From positions 1-18,889 of the forward strand of contig JANLTC010000078.1 in assembly GCA_031362725.1 (NCBI GenBank): a DNA stretch of 18,889 bases, written 5' to 3'. The stretch is from PR03 sp031362725. GTDB taxonomy: Bacteria > Myxococcota_A > UBA9160 > PR03. The notes under the pieces were generated by a model that saw only the letters and a program-made list of their open reading frames with translations, was not told the DNA's origin and searched no databases. The translations under genes and the position numbers were made by a program. Numbering within the stretch: the stretch's first letter is position 1; every line of letters starts with the position of its first letter. Of this stretch, positions 15,038 to 18,889 are shown in pieces.

Positions 15038-15463
15038 TCAAGCGTCCGCCGTGCTCGCCGACAGCTCGGCGTCGATGCGCGCAAGAAGCCGCTCCTCGGT
15101 CGCCTCGTGCGCGGCGAACGCCTCGCCGAACGCGCGGATCGCGCGCTCGGCAGCGGCGAAGTCGCGCGCGCCGAGTCGCGCCCCGATTGTTTCGAGTCGC
15201 GTGCGGAAGGCGCCGTGCGCCAGCGCCAGGTCGTCGACGGCGGCGCGGTGCGCGGGTCGCAGCGCGCGCAGCGACGGGTAATAGAGTCGGTCTTCCTGGT
15301 CGAAGTGCGATTCGAGCGCGTAACGGAGCCGCGCGAAGGCGTCGCGCACGGCATCGGGCGCCTCGCGCTCATGCAGCACTGCAAGGACTTCTTCGAAGAT
15401 CGCGTCGAGACGGCGGTGCTGCTCCGCAATCGAGCGCTCGATGGATCGGTCTTCGCCAGTCAT
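15038..15463 (-). CDS. Hemerythrin HHE-domain protein
   Basis: A 141-residue, all-helical soluble protein. The histidine and acid pattern fits a diiron hemerythrin-like fold: H16 in helix 1, H53 and E57 in the HFDQED segment of helix 2, H83 in helix 3, and H119 with E123 in helix 4. Such cytoplasmic proteins bind O2, NO or iron, and serve in sensing, storage or stress repair. It starts at 15463 with a GAGG about eight bases upstream. The gene is first in a minus-strand series that continues with the RND adaptor (91 bases on) and pump, and is divergent from a Crp/Fnr regulator whose first ATG is only 14 bases away. Regulation of this gene by that regulator in response to O2 or NO is a reasonable inference. 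Confidence 0.85.
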   Translation of the reverse strand: MTGEDRSIERSIAEQHRRLDAIFEEVLAVLHEREAPDAVRDAFARLRYALESHFDQEDRLYYPSLRALRPAHRAAVDDLALAHGAFRTRLETIGARLGARDFAAAERAIRAFGEAFAAHEATEERLLARIDAELSASTADA

Positions 15464-15477
15464 CGCGTTGCCTCGCC

Positions 15478-16233
15478 ATGCGGATGCTGCTGCGCACTTC
15501 GCGCGTCGGTTATCGTGGGCATCGTCACCTTCCCACACCCGCGGCGGCACACACCATCGCAGACACCATCGAACGCGACGCTGAGACCGAGATCGCGATC
15601 GAGAGCGCGGAGCTGTTCCGCGCGCTGGCGCCCGAGCAGCTCGCGCGCATCCGGCCCCAGCTGCGCGAGCGCCGCATCGAACGCCAACACGCGCTCTTCT
15701 TCGAGGGGGACGTGGCGGAGTCGCTCTGGGTGATCCGGCGTGGACGGGTGCGTCTCTACAAAGCGTCGGCGAGCGGTCGCGTGACCACGCTCGACACGCT
15801 CGGTCCGGGCCGCATCTTCGGCGCGATCTCGGCACTCGAGCAGGAGACCTATCCGGCGAGCGCCGAGGGTGTGACGGCCGGCTCCGTGTGGTGTCTCCCT
15901 CGCCACGTGCTGCTGCAGTTGCTCGCGGAGGACGCCCGGCTCGGCGTCGAGGTGCTGCGCATCGTGTCGGGGCGCCTGCACGAGGCGCAGGAGCGGCTGC
16001 GCTCGTTCGCCCAGGACGCCGTGCCGGCGCGACTCGCACGCGCGCTGCTCGATGCCAGCTGCGACGGAGAGGCGCACCTGACGCGCCGCGCGCTCGCGGA
16101 AGCGGCCGGCACGACCGTCGAGACCGCCATTCGCGTCTTGCGTCGCTTCGAGCGCGAGGGCCTGTTGCACGGTGAGGTCGGGCTGCTGCGCGTGCTGGAT
16201 CTCGCGGCGCTGCGGCGGATCGCGGGGGTCTGA
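15478..16233 (+). CDS. Crp/Fnr-family transcriptional regulator
   Basis: Up to 251 residues. A cyclic-nucleotide-binding-like beta-barrel covers about 46-150 (FFEGDVAESLWVI at 74-86, LGPGRIFGAIS at 108-118), followed by a dimerisation helix (about 152-178) and a winged helix-turn-helix with LTRRALAEAAGTTVETAIRVLRR at 201-223, a good Crp-type recognition helix. The only cysteines are C139 and C195, so it lacks the N-terminal cysteine cluster of Fnr and is not an Fe-S oxygen sensor; a DNR/NnrR-like heme or other ligand is possible. ATG at 15478 or 15484 are the only normal starts, giving about 40 residues before the barrel, longer than usual, so a rarer start further in is possible. It is divergent from hemerythrin and may control it, the RND genes and conceivably the nos cluster 7 kb away. 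Confidence 0.9.
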   Translation: MRMLLRTSRVGYRGHRHLPTPAAAHTIADTIERDAETEIAIESAELFRALAPEQLARIRPQLRERRIERQHALFFEGDVAESLWVIRRGRVRLYKASASGRVTTLDTLGPGRIFGAISALEQETYPASAEGVTAGSVWCLPRHVLLQLLAEDARLGVEVLRIVSGRLHEAQERLRSFAQDAVPARLARALLDASCDGEAHLTRRALAEAAGTTVETAIRVLRRFEREGLLHGEVGLLRVLDLAALRRIAGV

Positions 16234-16288
16234 GCCCCGCCGATCGCGCCGCCGCCGCGAGGACGTGCGCCGAAAGGCGTTCCCAGCG

Positions 16289-17767
16289 CTAGCGGGCTTC
16301 ACGAATCGCGTGTTCGCGGCGCGCGCGCGCGGGCCGCGTGCGCGCCGTGTCTCGCGCATTGCTCACTTGCGCGGCGCGTACCAACTCCTCGAACGATGCG
16401 CCCATCGCGTCGCGCAGCGACCCGAGATCCGACGCGAGTTCGCGGTCGCCGATCAGTCCGAACTGCAGTCCGCCGCAGTAGCTCAACACGGCGACGCCGA
16501 GGCCCTGCTGCTCGAAGAGCGGCAGCTGCGGGATCAGCTCGAGCAACCGCGCGCCGAGCACGTAGAGCGGAAACTGCGGGCCGGGGACGTTCGTGACGAT
16601 CAGGTTGTAGGGCCGCAGCCGGTTGATGAAGTGGCCACCGAGACGGGTCAGCAGGGTGCCACCCGCTCGATCGGCGAGCTGCGTGAGCAGGTCGATGCCC
16701 TCGGCGGCGTGCGAGCCCTTCAGCGCGGCGGTCGCGGTGTGGATTGTTTCGTAGCGGAGCCGTGGATCCGGTTCTGCGATCGGAAGCGACAGGAAGTAGG
16801 CCGACACACAGTTGCCAGCAGCGCGTTCGTCGCCGGCCGGCCGCATGTTGACCGGCATGACGATCCGGTAGTCGAGCCGCGTCGTCCACTCGCAGCGTCC
16901 GCCGAGAAAGTGATGGAGCGCGCCGCATACGGTGGCGAGAACGACGTCGTTCAGTGTTCCTCCGAGTCGTTGCTTCACCTGCTTGGCAGCGGCGAGATCG
17001 AGGCGGAGCCAATCGACGCGCCGATGCGGGCCGATCGGGCGATTGAGGTGCGTCGCGCCCGGGTGTCGCATGCCGGCGTCGATCGCCTGCGCGATCGCGG
17101 TGCTGGCTTCCGAGAGTCGCGCCCACGCCGCGGCGGGATCGGCGGCGGCGCGCAATATCCCGCCCGCAAGCTCGCCGCCGAGGCGCGCGCGGCGCGTACT
17201 CTCGGCGACGAGCAGCTCGAGCGTGTTCGGCTCGGGCTCGGGCGACCAGGCGGGCGCCGCGACGGCAGGCTCGTCGGCGATCGGGCTCATCAACAGCGTG
17301 AGCAGGTTCATCCCCGACGCGCCATCCACCATGCAATGATGGACCTTCGTCACGAGTGCGAAGCGCCCGCCGTCGAGACCCTCGACGACCCACATCTCCC
17401 ACAGCGGCCGGTCGCGATCGAGGCGCTGCGAGAGGATGCGCGCAACGAGCGCCTTCAGTTCGCTCTCGGTTCCGGGACGCGGCAGTGCCGTGCGGCGCAG
17501 GTGGTAGCCGAGATCGAAGTGTGCGTCGTCGATCCACACCGGATGACCTTCGATCGGCGTGAACGCGAGGCGCTTGCGGTAGCGCGGCAGCCGATGCAGG
17601 CGCGATTCGACGTGCGCGGCGATGCGCGCGGTGTCGATACCGCCGTCCGCGGTGGTGAGCGGACCTGCTTCGAGGATCGCGATTGCGCCGACGTGCATCG
17701 GCGTTTCGCGCCGTTCCCACAGCACGAAAGAACTGTCCTGTGCGCTCAGTCGCTCGTAGTGACCCAT
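16289..17767 (-). CDS. Wax ester synthase / diacylglycerol acyltransferase (WS/DGAT)
   Basis: A 492-residue bifunctional acyltransferase that moves an acyl group from acyl-CoA to a long-chain alcohol or diacylglycerol, making storage wax esters or triacylglycerols. The catalytic HHxxxDG motif is H143-H144-C-M-V-D148-G149 with H144 the expected general base. The P-L-W-E-M-W motif lies at 121-126, a GTLNDVVLA segment is near 269-277, and a VTNVPGP motif marks the C-terminal half. Length fits the family (about 450-500). The start at 17767 has GAGGG a few bases upstream and is preceded by the inverted repeat at 17817-17840. The C-terminal tail is unusually basic (Arg/Ala-rich, last 25 residues). 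The upstream gene on the same strand encodes an outer-membrane protein. The enzyme is usually found in lipid-storing bacteria. Confidence 0.94.
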   Translation of the reverse strand: MGHYERLSAQDSSFVLWERRETPMHVGAIAILEAGPLTTADGGIDTARIAAHVESRLHRLPRYRKRLAFTPIEGHPVWIDDAHFDLGYHLRRTALPRPGTESELKALVARILSQRLDRDRPLWEMWVVEGLDGGRFALVTKVHHCMVDGASGMNLLTLLMSPIADEPAVAAPAWSPEPEPNTLELLVAESTRRARLGGELAGGILRAAADPAAAWARLSEASTAIAQAIDAGMRHPGATHLNRPIGPHRRVDWLRLDLAAAKQVKQRLGGTLNDVVLATVCGALHHFLGGRCEWTTRLDYRIVMPVNMRPAGDERAAGNCVSAYFLSLPIAEPDPRLRYETIHTATAALKGSHAAEGIDLLTQLADRAGGTLLTRLGGHFINRLRPYNLIVTNVPGPQFPLYVLGARLLELIPQLPLFEQQGLGVAVLSYCGGLQFGLIGDRELASDLGSLRDAMGASFEELVRAAQVSNARDTARTRPARARREHAIREAR

Positions 17768-17816
17768 GCTGCCCTCGCGTGGACGCCAGCGCGATCGTAC
17801 GAGCGCTCTGTGCGTC

Positions 17817-17840
17817 CCGGTATGACGGCGGTCATACCGG
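17817..17840. promoter_or_regulatory. Perfect 10-bp inverted repeat upstream of WS/DGAT, operator or terminator
   Basis: CCGGTATGAC and GTCATACCGG with a four-base loop GGCG, located 50 bases before the WS/DGAT start and 36 bases after the stop of the upstream gene (both genes on the minus strand). As RNA it forms a strong hairpin but no T run follows on either strand, which speaks against a classical terminator. The symmetry and position also fit an operator of a dimeric repressor such as a TetR-type lipid regulator (inferred). Confidence 0.5.
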
Positions 17841-17875
17841 CGAGGGGCCGCCGCGGGACGGCTCGCATGCTGGCT

Positions 17876-18889
17876 TCACCAGGTGTATCGCAACCGGAAG
17901 AACACTTCGTCGCGGTCGGCCACGACGGCGAGCGCGTTCTCGACGCCCTGGTGATACGCGTGCCGGCCGACCTGGGTGTCGACGGTGGACACCGGCATCA
18001 GCGGGTTCGAACGGAATTCCGGGCTTCCGAAGAACCAGTTCACGCCGATCGTCGCCGAGAAGCTCGAAGTGAAGCGGTAGGTGATCTTCGGCAGCAGACC
18101 GCCGGACCCCGACTGCTGGTCGAAGAGGAAGGTGAGGGCGGGTTGCAAGCGATCGCGGAAGTAGCCGGTGTTGACGGTCAGCGTGGCGAGCATGTTCCAC
18201 GGCCCGTTGGTGGTGAAGCCGCGGTTGTAGCCGGCCACGTACTGGAAGAAGACCTGCGCGTTCAAGAAGAAGGTGCGCTGATCGTTGAGGAAGTTGATGA
18301 AGGTCGGCCGGTCCACCGAGACGGTCAGATTGAAGGTGTCGGCCTGCGACACGCCATCCAGCGCATTGACGTCGTTGAAGCGCTGCCCGTCGATCCACGC
18401 GCTCTCGACGCTCCAGTTCGACTTCGTGAAGTCCTCCGGGAAGTCGGTCGAGAAGCCCAGCACGTTGCGCTTCTCGTATTGAAGGACGACTTCGCCGCCG
18501 CTGTGCCAGAGGAAGTCGGTGCGACCGAAGTTGCCGATTCCCCCTGCACGCACCGCGTTTCGCTGTTGACCGACGATCGTGAAGAAGGACGTGACGACCG
18601 AGCAGAACTGGGGCTGCGCCCAGGAACACTGTCCCGGATCGACGCTGTACGCGTCGGTGGGATCGAACTCGTCGGGTTCCGAAGGGCCGTCGGGTATCAG
18701 ATCGTTGTTGGCGTCGGGCGGCGACGAGAGCGCTGCGGCCAGCAACTGGAAGTTGAACGAGAGTGCGGCCATCTCGGAGCGTAACTGCTGCCCGGCGGAC
18801 GCACCGAATGCGGCCGGGATCACGAGTCCGGCCGTCGTGCCGTCGACGAGCGGGTCGTATCCAGGCGCGCCCGGTGCGCGCGCACCGGG
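17876..18889 (-). CDS. Outer-membrane beta-barrel protein, C-terminal 337 residues (DUF1302-like, tentative)
   Basis: The frame is open from the right edge to a stop at 17876, so only the C-terminal part is present; an internal GTG at 18823 is probably not the start. The visible protein has a D/P-rich region (near 18700-18630, reading DANNDLIPDGPSEPDEFDP) and then many alternating polar/aromatic strands, such as LTVSVDRPTFINF and KITYRFTSSFSATIG. It ends in R-L-R-Y-T-W, an aromatic C-terminus typical of proteins inserted by the BAM machinery. The repeated strand pattern and a T-N-G-P-W-N element recall DUF1302-type proteins, but I am recalling this from memory and cannot align it. Its partner, WS/DGAT, suggests a role in hydrophobic substrate uptake or lipid export, which is speculative. 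Confidence 0.6.
   Translation of the reverse strand, partial: PGARAPGAPGYDPLVDGTTAGLVIPAAFGASAGQQLRSEMAALSFNFQLLAAALSSPPDANNDLIPDGPSEPDEFDPTDAYSVDPGQCSWAQPQFCSVVTSFFTIVGQQRNAVRAGGIGNFGRTDFLWHSGGEVVLQYEKRNVLGFSTDFPEDFTKSNWSVESAWIDGQRFNDVNALDGVSQADTFNLTVSVDRPTFINFLNDQRTFFLNAQVFFQYVAGYNRGFTTNGPWNMLATLTVNTGYFRDRLQPALTFLFDQQSGSGGLLPKITYRFTSSFSATIGVNWFFGSPEFRSNPLMPVSTVDTQVGRHAYHQGVENALAVVADRDEVFFRLRYTW
18870..18889. repeat. Perfect 20-bp palindrome at the right edge
   Basis: CCCGGTGCGC is followed directly by its reverse complement GCGCACCGGG, ending on the last base of the window. It lies within the coding frame of the outer-membrane protein gene and reads as a Pro/Gly/Ala/Arg-rich segment. A GC-only hairpin at a sequence edge may mark where an assembly stopped. 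Confidence 0.6.

Noticed and set aside
15478..16233. Calling the regulator Fnr/Anr
   Set aside because: There is no N-terminal cysteine cluster; only C139 and C195 are present, so a [4Fe-4S] oxygen sensor is not supported.
16266..16281. CGCC-GAAA-GGCG hairpin between the convergent regulator and WS/DGAT genes as a terminator
   Set aside because: The stem is only four base pairs and no T run follows on either strand; too weak to call.
16172..18784. An 870-codon open frame on the plus strand opposite WS/DGAT and the barrel gene
   Set aside because: It spans two well-supported minus-strand genes and the gap between them; the translation is Arg/Ala/Glu-rich without domains, as expected for an antisense frame in GC-rich DNA.

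Overview
This is a GC-rich, densely coding bacterial window with no RNA genes, insertion sequences or CRISPR arrays that I can see. The atypical (clade II) nitrous oxide reductase cluster, Sec/lipoprotein-type exports, an RND pump, a probable outer-membrane barrel protein and a wax-ester synthase/DGAT gene all point to a Gram-negative. A deltaproteobacterial-type or related lineage (Myxococcota/Binatota-like) or a gammaproteobacterium would fit, but I cannot place it from sequence alone. Both edges cut genes (nosZ on the left, an outer-membrane protein on the right).

Region 1 (1-8092, + strand) is a nos operon for reducing N2O to N2. The order is nosZ (3' part), monoheme cytochrome c, diheme cytochrome c, nosB-like membrane protein, nosD, nosG, nosH, nosF, nosL, nosY. 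Most genes overlap by 1-29 bases or sit a few bases apart, so this is probably one translationally coupled transcript. NosG/NosH (NapG/NapH-like) would carry electrons from quinol to periplasmic cytochromes c and on to NosZ. NosD-NosF-NosY and the lipoprotein NosL would serve copper-site assembly. No nosR is present in the window, as expected for clade II. Unusual points are the two c4-like cytochromes directly after nosZ, nosL between nosF and nosY, and a heme-free C-terminal extension on NosZ.

Region 2 (8093-10650) holds a minus-strand two-helix membrane protein that ends in a HAMP domain with no output domain. It is divergent from a short thiamine-binding-family (DUF77/MTH1187-like) gene and a cardiolipin synthase-like gene with two HKD motifs. 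The divergent spacer carries two overlapping perfect inverted repeats.

Region 3 (10649-16233) contains, on the minus strand, a hemerythrin-domain protein, a lipoprotein RND adaptor and an HAE1-type RND pump. They are transcribed away from a Crp/Fnr-family regulator on the plus strand whose apparent start is only 14 bases from the hemerythrin start. This looks like a regulated O2/NO-sensing plus efflux unit; no TolC-type outer-membrane factor is present.

Region 4 (16234-18889, minus strand) has a WS/DGAT acyltransferase preceded by a 10-bp perfect inverted repeat, and the C-terminal 337 residues of an outer-membrane barrel protein (DUF1302-like, tentative). No gene-free stretch exceeds 300 bases; the longest is the divergent spacer 8800-9054.
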